Below are positions 1 through 9,267 of a stretch of DNA of 64,000 nucleotides, one piece after another. Both the position numbers and the translations under genes were made by a program. Each line of letters begins with the position of its first letter. Position 1 is the first letter of the stretch. Source of the stretch: Pseudomonas quebecensis (lineage in GTDB: Bacteria > Pseudomonadota > Gammaproteobacteria > Pseudomonadales > Pseudomonadaceae); NCBI RefSeq assembly GCF_026410085.1, contig NZ_CP112866.1, positions 2,046,001-2,110,000 on the forward strand, written 5' to 3'. The notes under the pieces are model-generated. The model did no database searches. It had not been told where the DNA came from and saw only the letters and a list, made by a program, of their open reading frames with translations.

Positions 1-2
1 AC

Positions 3-68
3 GGCAGCCTGTGGGCGGAAAATACCGGCGCGGGCCTGCGTATGCATTTACGCCTGCCGGCGCTGTAG
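3..68 (+). CDS. C-terminal end of a probable sensor histidine kinase (partial)
   Basis: The frame beginning at base 3 is open to a TAG at 66-68 and reads GSLWAENTGAGLRMHLRLPAL. A Gly-Ser-Leu-Trp-Ala-Glu-Asn run followed by a beta strand ending in Leu-Pro is the usual end of a HATPase_c domain in bacterial two-component kinases. Only 21 residues lie in the window, so sensor domain, partner and signal cannot be named. It runs toward the DUF2062 gene, which is on the other strand and ends four bases away. Confidence 0.5.
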   Translation, partial: GSLWAENTGAGLRMHLRLPAL

Positions 69-71
69 ATC

Positions 72-587
72 TCAGCCGCGACGCTGTTTGCGTTTCTTCC
101 ATTGATGGGCAACCCACCAACGCCAGTAGCCCATGGTCAGGCAATAGGCCAGTGCGCCCAGCACCAGCCCCAGTACCACCGAACCGAGCAGAAAGGGTTG
201 CCACAAGGTGCTTAACTGGCCGCTGATCCATTCCCAGGTCAAGTCGTCGGGAAGGCTGCGCGCGGGGACGTTCATCAGCCAGGCGCCGGTCAGATAGGTG
301 CAAATGAACACCACCGGCATGGTGATCGGGTTGGTCAGCCACACCAGGCTCACGGCGATAGGCATGTTGCCGCGCACCGTGATGGCGAGGATCGCTGCGA
401 GCAGCATCTGCAAGGGAATCGGAATGAACGCCGCGAACAGGCCCACGGCCATGGCCCGCGCCACCGAGTGTCGGTTGAGGTGCCAGAGGTTCGGATCATG
501 CAGCAACGTACCGAGAAACTGTAATGACTTGTGTTCCCTGATACTGGTGGGGTCGGGCATGTACCGTTTGAATAAGCGCCGAGGCAT
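72..587 (-). CDS. DUF2062 family inner-membrane protein
   Basis: This encodes a roughly 171-residue protein starting MPRRLFKRYMPDP. The open frame continues upstream to 659, but the ATG at 587 gives the N-terminus usual for the family. The sequence has an N-terminal cytoplasmic part with the motif HSVARAMAVGLFAAFIPIP, then three or four hydrophobic segments, then a basic tail (WKKRKQRRG) expected on the cytoplasmic side. DUF2062 proteins have no established function. It is divergent from comEC; from memory the same pairing occurs in other Pseudomonas. Confidence 0.8.
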   Translation of the reverse strand: MPRRLFKRYMPDPTSIREHKSLQFLGTLLHDPNLWHLNRHSVARAMAVGLFAAFIPIPLQMLLAAILAITVRGNMPIAVSLVWLTNPITMPVVFICTYLTGAWLMNVPARSLPDDLTWEWISGQLSTLWQPFLLGSVVLGLVLGALAYCLTMGYWRWWVAHQWKKRKQRRG

Positions 588-722
588 AAGGGGTCCAGGT
601 CGGTTCGAGGGGCAAGTATGCCCGCATTCTATAAACAGGAAATTCAGACTTTGTGACAAAACATCATAGGCCTTGTCGCAGGCCCGTCTAAGACTGAGTG
701 GATCACTTGAAAAGGATGATTC

Positions 723-2948
723 ATGAGGACAGGGATGTGTGCGCTTGCGTTGGGGCTGCTGGCGGTGGTGTTCCTACCCACGCTGCCTGCCACGGGATGG
801 CTGATAGGCATGCTGGCGCTGGCGTTGATGCTGTTGCCATTTCGAACCTACCCACTGGCGTTTTTCCTGCTGGGACTGAGTTGGGCGTGTATCGGCGCGC
901 AGTGGGCCCTGAATGACCGGCTGTCGCCGGCGCTGGATGGGCAGACCCGTTGGGTAGAAGGCCGGGTGACGGGGTTGCCGCAACAAACCGAAGAGGCGGT
1001 GCGTTTCGAACTGACCGACGGACGGTCGCGGGCGGGTCGATTACCCAAGCGTATTCGCGTGTCCTGGCGTGACGGCCCGCCGGTACGCAGCGGCGAACGA
1101 TGGCGTTTGGCAATTACCTTGAAACGGCCTGCCGGTCTGCTGAATTTCCATGGCTTTGACCGCGAAGCCTGGCTGCTGGCCCAGCGTGTCGGTGCGACCG
1201 GTTCGGTGAAAGACGGCCAACGCCTGGCGCCAGCGCACAATGCCTGGCGCGACGGCGTGCGCCAGCGGCTGCTGGCGGTGGATGCCCATGGTCGCGAGGC
1301 GGGCCTGGCCGCTCTGGTGCTGGGCGATGGCTCCGGCCTCACCACTGAGGACTGGCAGGTCTTGCAGGACACCGGCACGGTGCATCTGTTGGTGATTTCC
1401 GGGCAACACATCGGCCTGCTGGCAGGCCTGATCTACGGGCTGATCGCCGGGCTGGCGCGTCGGGGCGCCTGGCCGCGAGGCTGGCCGTGGCTGCCATGGG
1501 CCTGTGGCCTGGCGTTTGCCGCCGCCCTGGGTTACGGATTGCTGGCCGGCTTCGGCGTGCCGGTGCAGCGTGCGTGTGTGATGGTAGGGCTGGTGCTGTT
1601 GTGGCGTTTGCGTTTTCGTCACCTGGGCGTGTGGTGGCCATTGTTGCTGGCATTCAATGGGGTGTTGATCCTGGAGCCGTTGGCCAGCCTGCAGGCAGGT
1701 TTCTGGCTGTCGTTTGCGGCGGTGGCGGTGCTGATCCTGGCGTTCAGCGGGCGTCTGGGGCCGTGGAGCCTCTGGCAGGTATGGACGCGGCCGCAATGCG
1801 CGATCGCCGTTGGGCTGTTTCCGGTACTGCTGGTGCTGGGGTTGCCCATCAGCCTGAGTGCGCCGCTCGCCAATCTGGTGGCCGTGCCGTGGATCAGCCT
1901 GGTCGTACTGCCATTGGCGCTGTTGGGCACCGCCCTGTTGAGCGTGCCAGTTGTAGGGGAAGGGCTGTTGTGGCTCGCGGGCGGCGCATTGGATGGGTTG
2001 TTCGTCGGCCTGGCCTGGCTCGCAGGGCACATGCCCGCCTGGCTGCCGGCCCAAGTGCCGTGGGCTGCCTGGCTGGTCAGCCTGCTCGGCGCGGTGGTGC
2101 TGTTATTGCCCCGCGGCGTGCCGCTGCGGGGGCTGGGTTGGCCGATGCTGCTGCTGGCGGTATTCCCTCCGCGCGCGCCGGTGCCCCACGGTCAGGTCGA
2201 TGTGTTGCAACTGGATGTAGGGCAAGGGCAAGCGCTGATTCTGCGTACCCGCAATCACACGTTGCTCTACGACGCCGGGCCGCGTGCGGGAGCGTTCGAC
2301 CTGGGCGCGCGCGTGGTGCTGCCGTCGTTGAAGAAACTTGGCGTCGCCAAACTGGACCTGCTGCTGCTCAGCCATGCCGATGCCGACCATGCGGGCGGCG
2401 CGGTGGCGATCGCGCGAGGCATGCCGGTTGACCGCGTGATCAGCGGAGAAACGCAAAGGCTGCCGGCCCTGCTCGGCGCGCAGGCGTGTGTCAGTGGCCG
2501 GCAGTGGGTATGGGACGGGGTGGCTTTTGAATTATGGCAATGGCCTGAGGCTATCAGCGGCAACGCGAAATCCTGTGTCCTGCAAGTGCAGGCCAACGGG
2601 GAGCGCCTATTGCTGACCGGCGATATCGATCACGCCGCCGAGCGGGCGCTGCTCGACTCGCCGCTGGCGGTGCCGACCGACTGGCTGCAAGCGCCGCATC
2701 ATGGCAGCCACAGCTCGTCCTCCTGGGCCTTTCTGGAGCGCCTTGCGCCCCGTTCGGTGCTGATCTCGCGCGGGCGCGGCAACGCGTTCGGACATCCCCA
2801 TCCGCAGGTCATGGAGCGCTATCGGGCCCTGGGCAGCCGGGTCTACGACAGCGCCGAGCAAGGCGCCGTGCGTCTGCAATTGGGCGCTTTTGCGACCCCG
2901 GAGGTTGCGCGCGGTCAACGGCGTTTCTGGCGCGAACGGTTACCCTGA
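723..2948 (+). CDS. comEC: ComEC/Rec2-family DNA internalisation channel
   Basis: This 741-residue polytopic protein is the inner-membrane channel that carries transforming single-stranded DNA into the cytoplasm. The N-terminal third holds the DUF4131-like/OB region, followed by the Competence domain with many membrane helices (the VHLLVISGQHIGLLAG segment at about 220-235 is characteristic). The C-terminal part is a metallo-beta-lactamase-like domain with LLSHADADHAGG and the later APHHGSHSS metal-ligand motif, proposed to degrade the non-transported strand. Length is normal and the frame intact. It lies just upstream of the TolQ-like gene but ends about 100 bases before it. Whether this strain is naturally competent cannot be read from the gene alone. 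Confidence 0.93.
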   Translation: MRTGMCALALGLLAVVFLPTLPATGWLIGMLALALMLLPFRTYPLAFFLLGLSWACIGAQWALNDRLSPALDGQTRWVEGRVTGLPQQTEEAVRFELTDGRSRAGRLPKRIRVSWRDGPPVRSGERWRLAITLKRPAGLLNFHGFDREAWLLAQRVGATGSVKDGQRLAPAHNAWRDGVRQRLLAVDAHGREAGLAALVLGDGSGLTTEDWQVLQDTGTVHLLVISGQHIGLLAGLIYGLIAGLARRGAWPRGWPWLPWACGLAFAAALGYGLLAGFGVPVQRACVMVGLVLLWRLRFRHLGVWWPLLLAFNGVLILEPLASLQAGFWLSFAAVAVLILAFSGRLGPWSLWQVWTRPQCAIAVGLFPVLLVLGLPISLSAPLANLVAVPWISLVVLPLALLGTALLSVPVVGEGLLWLAGGALDGLFVGLAWLAGHMPAWLPAQVPWAAWLVSLLGAVVLLLPRGVPLRGLGWPMLLLAVFPPRAPVPHGQVDVLQLDVGQGQALILRTRNHTLLYDAGPRAGAFDLGARVVLPSLKKLGVAKLDLLLLSHADADHAGGAVAIARGMPVDRVISGETQRLPALLGAQACVSGRQWVWDGVAFELWQWPEAISGNAKSCVLQVQANGERLLLTGDIDHAAERALLDSPLAVPTDWLQAPHHGSHSSSSWAFLERLAPRSVLISRGRGNAFGHPHPQVMERYRALGSRVYDSAEQGAVRLQLGAFATPEVARGQRRFWRERLP

Positions 2949-3047
2949 CCCGGTATGCGCGACGAGCCTGGGCAATGCCAGGGTCGACGAGCCCCGCTGT
3001 CGAACCTATATGGTAAAGTGGCGCACTTTTTCGAGGGGACATTCACT

Positions 3048-3683
3048 GTGTGGGAATTGGTCAAATCCGGCGGCTGGATGATGTTGCCGATCATCTTGAG
3101 CTCCATCGCCGCACTCGGCATCGTCGCCGAACGCCTGTGGACCCTGCGCGCGAGCCGTGTCACCCCCGAGCATCTGCTGGGGCAGGTGTGGGGCTGGATC
3201 AAGAACAAACAGCTGGACAAGGAAAAGCTCAAGGCACTGCGCGCCGATTCACCGCTGGGTGAAATCCTCGCCGCCGGCCTGGCCAACTCCAAGCACGGCC
3301 GCGAGATCATGAAAGAGTGCATCGAAGAGGCCGCCGCGCGGGTGATCCACGAACTGGAGCGTTATATCAACGCTCTCGGCACCATCGCCGCCATGGCGCC
3401 GCTGCTCGGTTTGCTGGGTACGGTGCTGGGCATGATCGATATTTTCAGCTCGTTCATGGGCGCGGGTATGACCACCAACGCGGCGGTGCTGGCCGGCGGC
3501 ATTTCCAAGGCACTGATTACCACCGCGGCAGGCTTGATGGTGGGGATTCCCTCGGTGTTCTTCCATCGTTTCCTGCAGCGCCGCATCGATGAACTGGTCG
3601 TGGGCATGGAACAGGAAGCCATCAAATTGGTGGAAGTGGTGCAGGGCGATCGCGACGTGGATCTGGTTGGAGGCAAAGCGTGA
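3048..3683 (+). CDS. MotA/TolQ/ExbB-family proton channel subunit
   Basis: I place the start at GTG 3048, preceded by an AGGGGA-type ribosome site, giving 211 residues that begin (V)WELVKSGGWMMLPIILS. An upstream in-frame start at 2955 would add an unlikely hydrophilic leader. The protein has the family layout: one N-terminal helix, a long cytoplasmic loop, then two helices, including the conserved PLLGLLGTVLGMIDIF pore segment and the GGISKALITTAAGL helix. Such subunits form pentamers that pass protons and drive an ExbD/TolR partner. The partner gene follows with a four-base overlap. The location before lpxK suggests an envelope role distinct from tolQ of the tol-pal operon. Confidence 0.9.
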   Translation: MWELVKSGGWMMLPIILSSIAALGIVAERLWTLRASRVTPEHLLGQVWGWIKNKQLDKEKLKALRADSPLGEILAAGLANSKHGREIMKECIEEAAARVIHELERYINALGTIAAMAPLLGLLGTVLGMIDIFSSFMGAGMTTNAAVLAGGISKALITTAAGLMVGIPSVFFHRFLQRRIDELVVGMEQEAIKLVEVVQGDRDVDLVGGKA

Positions 3684-4108
3684 AATTTCGCCGCAAGCAA
3701 CGGGAAAATGTCGATATCAACCTGGCGTCTTTGATCGACGTAGTGTTCATCCTGCTGCTGTTTTTTGTCGTCACCACCACGTTTACCCGGCAGACCGAGT
3801 TGCGGGTCGACTTGCCCGAAGCGGTCAGCGGTTCGCCGGCCGAAGACCAGCAGGTCAAGCAGTTGGAGATCGCCATCAGCGCCGAGGGCGTGTTTTCGGT
3901 GAATAACCAGGTGCTGGAGAAAAACGACCTCAACAGTCTTATGGACGCGTTGCAGAAAGAATCCGGCGGCGATACGAAAATGCCGTTGTCCATCAGCGCC
4001 GATGGCAAGACCCAGCACCAGGCCGTGGTCACCGCGATGGATGCCGCCGGCAAGCTGGGCTTCAGTCATTTGCGCATGAGCACCGTCGAGGCGGCGAGCC
4101 AACCCTGA
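3680..4108 (+). CDS. ExbD/TolR-family biopolymer transport protein
   Basis: This 142-residue protein starts at a GTG overlapping the stop of the TolQ-like gene, so the two are probably translationally coupled. It has a short basic N-terminus ([19 protein letters not shown]), one membrane helix ([15 protein letters not shown]) whose start carries the conserved Asp of the proton pathway (LIDVVF), and a periplasmic domain of about 100 residues. With the preceding subunit it should form a proton-motive-force motor of the ExbBD/TolQR type. Its energised client is unknown; linkage to lpxK and kdsB points to outer-membrane or LPS maintenance. Confidence 0.9.
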   Translation: MKFRRKQRENVDINLASLIDVVFILLLFFVVTTTFTRQTELRVDLPEAVSGSPAEDQQVKQLEIAISAEGVFSVNNQVLEKNDLNSLMDALQKESGGDTKMPLSISADGKTQHQAVVTAMDAAGKLGFSHLRMSTVEAASQP

Positions 4109-5118
4109 TGGCCATGTCCGATCGATTGCTCAAAGGCTGGTATGAAGGTCATCCGGCTCTGCTGTTGCTGCGGCCGCTGGAAGCCCTGTATCGCCGGGTG
4201 GTGCAGCGCAAGCGTGCGCGCTTCCTGGCGGGCGAGGGCGAAATTTATCGGGCGCCCGTGCCAGTGGTGGTGGTCGGTAATATCACCGTCGGCGGCACCG
4301 GCAAGACGCCGTTGATCCTATGGCTGATTGAGCACTGCCGTCGCAGCGGCCTGCGTGTAGGCGTGGTCAGCCGAGGCTATGGCGCCAGGCCGCCGCAATT
4401 GCCGTGGCGGGTCGAGGCCAGCCACAGCGCCGAGACGGCGGGTGACGAACCCCTGCTGATCGTGCAGCGCTGCGGCGTACCCCTGATGATCGATCCGGAC
4501 CGCGGCCGTGCGGTCAAGGCGCTGCTGGACAGCGAACCCCTGGACCTGATCCTTTCCGACGACGGTTTGCAACACTACCGCCTGGCCCGTGACCTGGAGT
4601 TGGTACTGATCGATGCCGCGCGTGGCCTGGGCAATCGCCGCTGCCTGCCTGCCGGGCCTCTGCGCGAGCCGGCGGAGCGACTGCTGAGCGTCGACGCGCT
4701 GCTCTACAACGGTGCCCCCGATGATCGGGACGGTGGCTTTGCCTTCAGCCTGCAACCCACCACGCTGGTCAACCTGCAGACCGGTGAGCGCCTGCCGGTG
4801 GATCACTTTGCCAAGGGCCAGGCCGTGCATGCGGTCGCGGGCATCGGCAACCCGCAACGTTTCTTCAACACCCTTGAAACGCTACACTGGCGGCCGATAC
4901 CCCATGCGTTTGCCGACCATGCGTCGTACAGCGCTGAAGTCTTGAGTTTTACACCGTCGTTGCCGCTGGTCATGACTGAGAAAGACGCGGTGAAGTGCCG
5001 CGCCTTCGCCCAGCCCGACTGGTGGTACCTTGCGGTGGATGCGCGGCCATCGCCGGCATTTGTCGCCTGGTTCGACAACCAGTTGATGCGCCTGCTGCCC
5101 GCCCGTTTTTTGCCTTAA
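4108..5118 (+). CDS. lpxK: Tetraacyldisaccharide 4'-kinase LpxK
   Basis: The 336-residue LpxK phosphorylates the 4' position of the tetraacyldisaccharide lipid A precursor at the inner membrane, giving lipid IVA. Visible hallmarks are the N-terminal membrane-associated segment, the P-loop [14 protein letters not shown] near residue 60, VVSRGYGA, and the [10 protein letters not shown] motif typical of the family. The ATG shares one base with the stop of the ExbD-like gene, placing it in the same transcript. Length is normal for the family. Confidence 0.97.
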   Translation: MAMSDRLLKGWYEGHPALLLLRPLEALYRRVVQRKRARFLAGEGEIYRAPVPVVVVGNITVGGTGKTPLILWLIEHCRRSGLRVGVVSRGYGARPPQLPWRVEASHSAETAGDEPLLIVQRCGVPLMIDPDRGRAVKALLDSEPLDLILSDDGLQHYRLARDLELVLIDAARGLGNRRCLPAGPLREPAERLLSVDALLYNGAPDDRDGGFAFSLQPTTLVNLQTGERLPVDHFAKGQAVHAVAGIGNPQRFFNTLETLHWRPIPHAFADHASYSAEVLSFTPSLPLVMTEKDAVKCRAFAQPDWWYLAVDARPSPAFVAWFDNQLMRLLPARFLP

Positions 5119-5142
5119 AACGCTTCTTTCCAGGACATATTC

Positions 5143-5328
5143 ATGGACACCAAACTGCTCGATATCCTCGCTTGCCCGATCTGCAAAGGCCCGCTCAAGC
5201 TCAGTGCCGACAAAACCGAGCTGATCAGCAAAGGCGCCGGCCTGGCATATCCGATCCGTGATGGCATCCCTGTGATGCTGGAGAGTGAAGCCCGCACCCT
5301 GACCACCGACGAGCGTCTGGATAAATGA
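5143..5328 (+). CDS. Trm112 family small zinc-binding-like protein
   Basis: This 61-residue protein reads [18 protein letters not shown] and ends with a conserved region around [17 protein letters not shown]. It is the bacterial YcaR/Trm112-like family, in which the N-terminal CPxC is usual but the second metal-binding pair of eukaryotic Trm112 is absent, as here. Its biochemical role in bacteria is not firmly established. In Proteobacteria it sits between lpxK and kdsB, as in this window. An AGGACA ribosome site precedes the ATG and its stop overlaps the kdsB start by four bases. Confidence 0.93.
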   Translation: MDTKLLDILACPICKGPLKLSADKTELISKGAGLAYPIRDGIPVMLESEARTLTTDERLDK

Positions 5329-6089
5329 CCACTGCCTTTACCGTTGTCATTCCCTCGCGCTATGCCTCGACCCGCTTGCCCGGTAAGCCGCTGCAACTGA
5401 TCGGCGACAAACCGATGATTCAGCTGGTGTGGGAACAGGCCTGTAAAAGCAGCGCCGAGCGGGTGGTCGTGGCCACCGACGACCCGCGGATCATCGAGGC
5501 CTGCAAGGGTTTCGGTGCCGAAGCGGTGCTGACGCGAGAAGACCACAACTCCGGCACCGATCGCCTGGCGGAAGTGGCCACGCAACTGGGCCTGGCACCC
5601 GACGCCATCGTCGTTAACGTGCAAGGCGACGAGCCACTGATTCCGCCGAGCGTGATCGACCAGGTGGCCGCCAACCTGGCCGCCCATGCCGAAGCGCGCA
5701 TGGCGACCCTGGCCGAACCGATCGAAGACATCGAGACCCTACTCAACCCGAACGTGGTCAAGGTGGTCAGCGACATCAATGGCCTGGCCCTGACGTTCAG
5801 CCGTTCCACGTTGCCGTGGGCGCGTGACGCGTTTGCCAAGCGGCCTGACGTATTGCCGGAAGGCGTGCCTTATCGCCGTCACATCGGTATCTACGCCTAT
5901 CGCGCCGGTTTCCTGCATGACTTCGTCGGTTGGGGCCCGTGCTGGTTGGAAAACACCGAATCCCTGGAGCAACTGCGGGCCCTGTGGCATGGCGTGCGCA
6001 TTCATGTGGGCGATGCCCTCGAAGCGCCGCCGGCCGGTGTCGATACCCAGGAAGACCTTGAGCGCGTTCGTCGTTTGCTGGGGGCTTGA
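5325..6089 (+). CDS. kdsB: 3-deoxy-manno-octulosonate cytidylyltransferase KdsB
   Basis: The 254-residue KdsB activates Kdo with CTP to give CMP-Kdo for transfer to lipid A. The start [21 protein letters not shown] contains the nucleotide-binding signature, and [12 protein letters not shown] is the conserved metal/substrate motif near residue 100. The C-terminal [15 protein letters not shown] segment is family-typical. The ATG overlaps the Trm112 stop by four bases and the TGA shares a base with the next ATG, so expression is coupled in the lpxK-murB operon. Confidence 0.97.
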   Translation: MTTAFTVVIPSRYASTRLPGKPLQLIGDKPMIQLVWEQACKSSAERVVVATDDPRIIEACKGFGAEAVLTREDHNSGTDRLAEVATQLGLAPDAIVVNVQGDEPLIPPSVIDQVAANLAAHAEARMATLAEPIEDIETLLNPNVVKVVSDINGLALTFSRSTLPWARDAFAKRPDVLPEGVPYRRHIGIYAYRAGFLHDFVGWGPCWLENTESLEQLRALWHGVRIHVGDALEAPPAGVDTQEDLERVRRLLGA

Positions 6090-6553
6090 TGGAAGTTTTG
6101 TTCGTCTGCCTGGGCAATATCTGCCGTTCGCCGACTGCCGAAGGTGTGCTGCGCCATAAATTGCGTGAGGCCGGGCTGGCGGGACAGGTCGAGGTGGCGT
6201 CGGCCGGCACCGGCGACTGGCACGTCGGCAACCCGCCCGACCAACGCAGCCAGCGGGCCGCGCTGCGGCGTGAGTATGACCTGTCGGCCCAGCGCGCCCA
6301 ACAGGTGTCGCGCGCCGATTTTGCCCGCTACGATCTGATCCTGGCCATGGACCACAGCAACCTGCGCAACCTCAAGGCGATGCAGCCCGCGCAGGGCAAG
6401 GCTGAACTGGACCTGTTCCTGCGTCGCTACGAAGGGGTGGTGGATGAAGTGCCAGACCCTTATTACGAAGGTGAACAAGGCTTTGAGCGGGTCCTGGACT
6501 TGATCGAGACCGCCTGCGATTTACTGGTGATCGAATTGAAGGGGCGCTTATGA
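6089..6553 (+). CDS. Low-molecular-weight protein-tyrosine-phosphatase
   Basis: A 154-residue protein starting at ATG 6089 (a TTG one codon earlier is possible but unneeded). The catalytic P-loop CLGNICRSPTAEG lies at residues 7-19, with the nucleophilic Cys and phosphate-binding Arg, and the general-acid Asp is in DEVPDPYYEG near residue 120. The family dephosphorylates phosphotyrosine, often on BY-kinases of exopolysaccharide export, but no BY-kinase gene is nearby. Start and stop overlap kdsB and murB, so it is co-transcribed with envelope genes. Confidence 0.93.
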   Translation: MEVLFVCLGNICRSPTAEGVLRHKLREAGLAGQVEVASAGTGDWHVGNPPDQRSQRAALRREYDLSAQRAQQVSRADFARYDLILAMDHSNLRNLKAMQPAQGKAELDLFLRRYEGVVDEVPDPYYEGEQGFERVLDLIETACDLLVIELKGRL

Positions 6554-7569
6554 CCTTGCATATGCGAGCGCAGGCGTCGCTCAAGCCATTCAACAGCTTT
6601 GGCATTGATGTGCGTGCTCAGCTGTTTGCCGAAGCCCGCAGCGATGATGATGTGCGCGAAGCGCTGGCCTATGCCGCGACGCACGCGCTGCCACTGCTGG
6701 TGATTGGCGGCGGTAGTAACCTGCTGTTGACCCGGGATATTCCAGCGCTGGTGCTGCGCATGGCCACCCAAGGTATCCGGGTATTGCACGATGATGGTAT
6801 GCAGGTGGTGGTCGAGGCCGAGGCAGGCGAGGCCTGGCACCCCTTTGTGCTGTGGACCCTCGCACACGGCTTTGGCGGCCTGGAAAACCTCAGCCTGATC
6901 CCTGGCACCGTCGGTGCGGCACCCATGCAGAACATCGGCGCCTATGGCGTAGAGATCAAGGACGTGTTCGCCGGCTTGACCGCCCTGGATCGCCACACGG
7001 GTGAGTTGCGCGACTTCAGTCTGGAGGAGTGCCGCTTCGCCTACCGCGACAGTGTGTTCAAGCACGAGACCGGTCGTTGGCTGATCCTGCGCGTGCGCTT
7101 CGCCCTCAGCCGTGCCAGCCACCTCAAACTCTATTACGGCCCGGTTCAGCAGCGCCTGGCCGGGCAAGGCATCACCGAAGCCACGCCGAGTGATGTGAGC
7201 CGCGCAATCTGCAGCATTCGCCAGGAAAAACTACCGGACCCGGCAGTGCTGGGCAATGCCGGCAGCTTCTTCAAGAACCCGCTGGTGTCCAAGGCGCTGG
7301 CAGAGGAACTCAAGGCGTTGTATCCGGATCTGGTGGCATATCCACAAGCCGATGGGCAAATGAAGCTCGCCGCCGGCTGGCTGATCGACAAGGCCGGCTG
7401 GAAGGGCTTCCGGGATGGCGACGCAGGCGTGCACGCGCTGCAGGCGCTGGTGCTGGTCAACTATGGCGGCGCCTCAGGGCACGACATCGCCAACCTGGCC
7501 CAGCGCATCCAGCATGATATCGCTGAGCGCTTCAAGGTTGAGCTGGAAATGGAACCCAACCAGTATTGA
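6550..7569 (+). CDS. murB: UDP-N-acetylenolpyruvoylglucosamine reductase MurB
   Basis: The 339-residue flavoprotein reduces UDP-GlcNAc-enolpyruvate to UDP-MurNAc in peptidoglycan precursor synthesis. Diagnostic motifs are the N-terminal LKPFNSFGIDV, the FAD-binding LVIGGGSNLLLT near residue 55, GLENLSLIPGTVGAAPMQNIGAYG, and the NAGSFFKNP segment with the catalytic Ser. The long form with C-terminal extension matches type I MurB of gamma-proteobacteria. It overlaps the phosphatase by four bases and is followed directly by a strong terminator, so it closes the operon. Confidence 0.97.
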   Translation: MTLHMRAQASLKPFNSFGIDVRAQLFAEARSDDDVREALAYAATHALPLLVIGGGSNLLLTRDIPALVLRMATQGIRVLHDDGMQVVVEAEAGEAWHPFVLWTLAHGFGGLENLSLIPGTVGAAPMQNIGAYGVEIKDVFAGLTALDRHTGELRDFSLEECRFAYRDSVFKHETGRWLILRVRFALSRASHLKLYYGPVQQRLAGQGITEATPSDVSRAICSIRQEKLPDPAVLGNAGSFFKNPLVSKALAEELKALYPDLVAYPQADGQMKLAAGWLIDKAGWKGFRDGDAGVHALQALVLVNYGGASGHDIANLAQRIQHDIAERFKVELEMEPNQY

Positions 7570-7581
7570 ACCCCTGAAAAC

Positions 7582-7620
7582 AAAAATGCCCCGCATCTTT
7601 CGATACGGGGCATTTTTTTT
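7582..7620 (+). terminator. Rho-independent terminator after murB
   Basis: A stem AATGCCCCG / CGGGGCATT with a 12-base loop is followed by a run of T. It begins 13 bases after the murB stop and ends 11 bases before the end of the opposing BI-1 family gene. The A-rich left flank means it could also terminate the minus-strand transcript. Confidence 0.92.
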
Positions 7621-7630
7621 CCGCTGTGAA

Positions 7631-8302
7631 TCAGTCGTCGCGGCTCATGATGCCGAAGATCTGCAACAGGCTGATGAACAGGTTGTAGATCGATACATAC
7701 AGGCTCACGGTCGCCATGATGTAGTTACGCTCACCGCCGTGGATGATGGCGCTGGTCTGAAACAGGATGCACACCGAGGAGAACAGCACGAAACCGGCGC
7801 TGATCGCTAGCTGCAAGCCGCTGATCTGGAAGAACATGCCTGCGACCACAGCCGCCAGCAACACGAAGAAACCAGCGGTGATAAAGCCGCCCAGGAAGCT
7901 CATGTCCTTACGGGTAATGAGAACGTAGGCCGACAAACCACCAAATACCAGCGCGGTCATCGCAAACGCCGAACTGACCACTTCCGCCCCGCCGGCCATG
8001 CCGAGGTAACGGTTGAGGATCGGGCCGAGGATAAAGCCCATGAAGCCGGTCAGGGCAAACGCCGACACCAGGCCCCAGGCCGAGTCGCGCAGCTTGTTGG
8101 TGAGGAAGAACAGGCCATAGAAACCGATCAGCACCACGAAGATATTCGGGTAGCCCACACGCATTTGCTGCGCTACGAACGCCATCACGCCACTGAAGGC
8201 GAGGGTGAGGGCGAGCAGGCCATAGGTGTTGCGCAACACGCGGCTGACTTCAAGCTGCTCAGCCTGCGCGTTGCCATTCACTGCGTAATTCTGTTCGCGC
8301 AT
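7631..8302 (-). CDS. Bax inhibitor-1/YccA family membrane protein
   Basis: This 223-residue protein has a short polar N-terminus (MREQNYAVNGNAQAEQLEVSRVLRNTYGLLAL) followed by seven hydrophobic segments, the layout of UPF0005/BI-1 proteins. The last helix ends with YNLFISLLQIFGIMSRDD, whose acidic C-terminal residues are conserved. YccA of E. coli is a substrate and modulator of the FtsH protease, and some BI-1 homologues behave as pH-sensitive calcium leaks; the role here is inferred from family only. It is convergent with murB. Confidence 0.93.
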   Translation of the reverse strand: MREQNYAVNGNAQAEQLEVSRVLRNTYGLLALTLAFSGVMAFVAQQMRVGYPNIFVVLIGFYGLFFLTNKLRDSAWGLVSAFALTGFMGFILGPILNRYLGMAGGAEVVSSAFAMTALVFGGLSAYVLITRKDMSFLGGFITAGFFVLLAAVVAGMFFQISGLQLAISAGFVLFSSVCILFQTSAIIHGGERNYIMATVSLYVSIYNLFISLLQIFGIMSRDD

Positions 8303-8379
8303 GGCGACACTCCTTGGGTTTTGAAACGTTCAGTCGCAAAGATCATAACAGACGCTCTGTAACAAGCGATGGCGAGAGT

Positions 8380-8407
8380 TTGACAGTGTGTTTCATTCGG
8401 GTATTAT
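8380..8407 (+). promoter_or_regulatory. Sigma-70 promoter of tRNA-Ser
   Basis: TTGACA at 8380-8385 and TATTAT at 8402-8407 are separated by 16 bases, followed by a GC-rich GGCGCCCGC stretch resembling a stringent-control discriminator. The predicted start near 8413 lies about 40 bases before the tRNA. Confidence 0.75.
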
Positions 8408-8454
8408 GGCGCCCGCTGAGACGGGATGGGCTATTATCATCCGTTATCGCACAA

Positions 8455-8545
8455 GGGAAATTGGCAGAGTGGTTGAATGCACCGGTCTTGAAAACCGGCG
8501 GACGTTAATAGCGTCTCCAGGGTTCGAATCCCTGGTTTCCCGCCA
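8455..8545 (+). tRNA. tRNA-Ser (anticodon UGA)
   Basis: The 91-base sequence folds as a class II tRNA. The acceptor stem pairs GGGAAAT (8455-8461) with GTTTCCC. The anticodon stem CCGGT/ACCGG (8482-8486 with 8494-8498) encloses the loop CTTGAAA with anticodon TGA at 8489-8491. A long variable arm (CGGACGTTAATAGCGTCTC region) and T-loop GGTTCGAATCC follow. The CCA end is encoded at 8543-8545. The long variable arm and TGA anticodon identify serine. Confidence 0.97.
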
Positions 8546-8556
8546 AGATTCACACG

Positions 8557-8582
8557 AAAGCCCCGCTATTGCGGGGCTTTTG
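8557..8582 (+). terminator. Rho-independent terminator of tRNA-Ser
   Basis: The stem AAAGCCCCGC / GCGGGGCTTT with a TATT loop begins 11 bases after the CCA end. It closes a single-tRNA transcription unit. Confidence 0.9.
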
Positions 8583-8785
8583 CGTTTCTGGGGTTTGGGT
8601 CGATAACGCCGGTTTTTGATAGGCGTTCCGAAACGTTGAGGTAGGGTTTCCGAAAACTTGTCTATTTTGACGGCAGTGGCGCCCATCTTTGATGTGCAGC
8701 AGTCGCTCAGCGCAGTGGTTCGCGAGCTTTGCGAAAGGCCAGGTGCGCCATATCATCCGGTCTCGTTCAATCAGGGGCTAATGGA

Positions 8786-9229
8786 ATGGCAATACGACTA
8801 AGGCAAGCACGCGTGACTGATATCCCAGCGATCTACCGAGGCGAGGAAAGCTATATTCGGTGTTGGGAGCCAGAGCATGAAATTGCGTGGCGCTTGCAGC
8901 TGGAGCGACATCTGACGTGCTGGGTGGAAAATTTTGAACGGCTTACAATTGCTCTCATAGGTGATGACTTCGCTGGATACTCGCTTTGGGCGCCGTGTCA
9001 AAACCACGCGGAACTTAGCACCATTCACGTAGTGGCGGAGCATAGACGTAGCGGCGTAGGAATGGCGCTTCTGGAGGCGTGCGCGTTGGACGCGGCAGGA
9101 CAGGGATTCACTCAAATGCATTTAAGTGTACGACCTGACAACCCTGCGAAGTTTATGTACCAGAAAGCGGGTTTTTTTTGCACCGGGACGGGAGCGCATG
9201 GATACCTCACGTATGAGCGGCATGCTTGA
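8786..9229 (+). CDS. GNAT family N-acetyltransferase
   Basis: A 147-residue protein starting MAIRLRQARVTDIPAIYR; the upstream open frame to 8729 lacks a convincing start. The acetyl-CoA site is seen as VVAEHRRSGVGMALLEA (R-x-x-G-x-G/A type), followed by LSVRPDNPAKFMYQKAGF, the usual end of a GNAT fold. The substrate is not predictable. It is the first gene of the AT-richer accessory stretch beside the tRNA. Confidence 0.85.
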   Translation: MAIRLRQARVTDIPAIYRGEESYIRCWEPEHEIAWRLQLERHLTCWVENFERLTIALIGDDFAGYSLWAPCQNHAELSTIHVVAEHRRSGVGMALLEACALDAAGQGFTQMHLSVRPDNPAKFMYQKAGFFCTGTGAHGYLTYERHA

Positions 9230-9267
9230 TGGCGCGTCGGTAACGCGCCAGAAGCCGGTAGCCGCCC

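Noticed and set aside
1041..2054. 337-codon minus-strand open frame within comEC
   Set aside because: Gln/Arg/Pro-rich composition and complete overlap with comEC mark it as a shadow.
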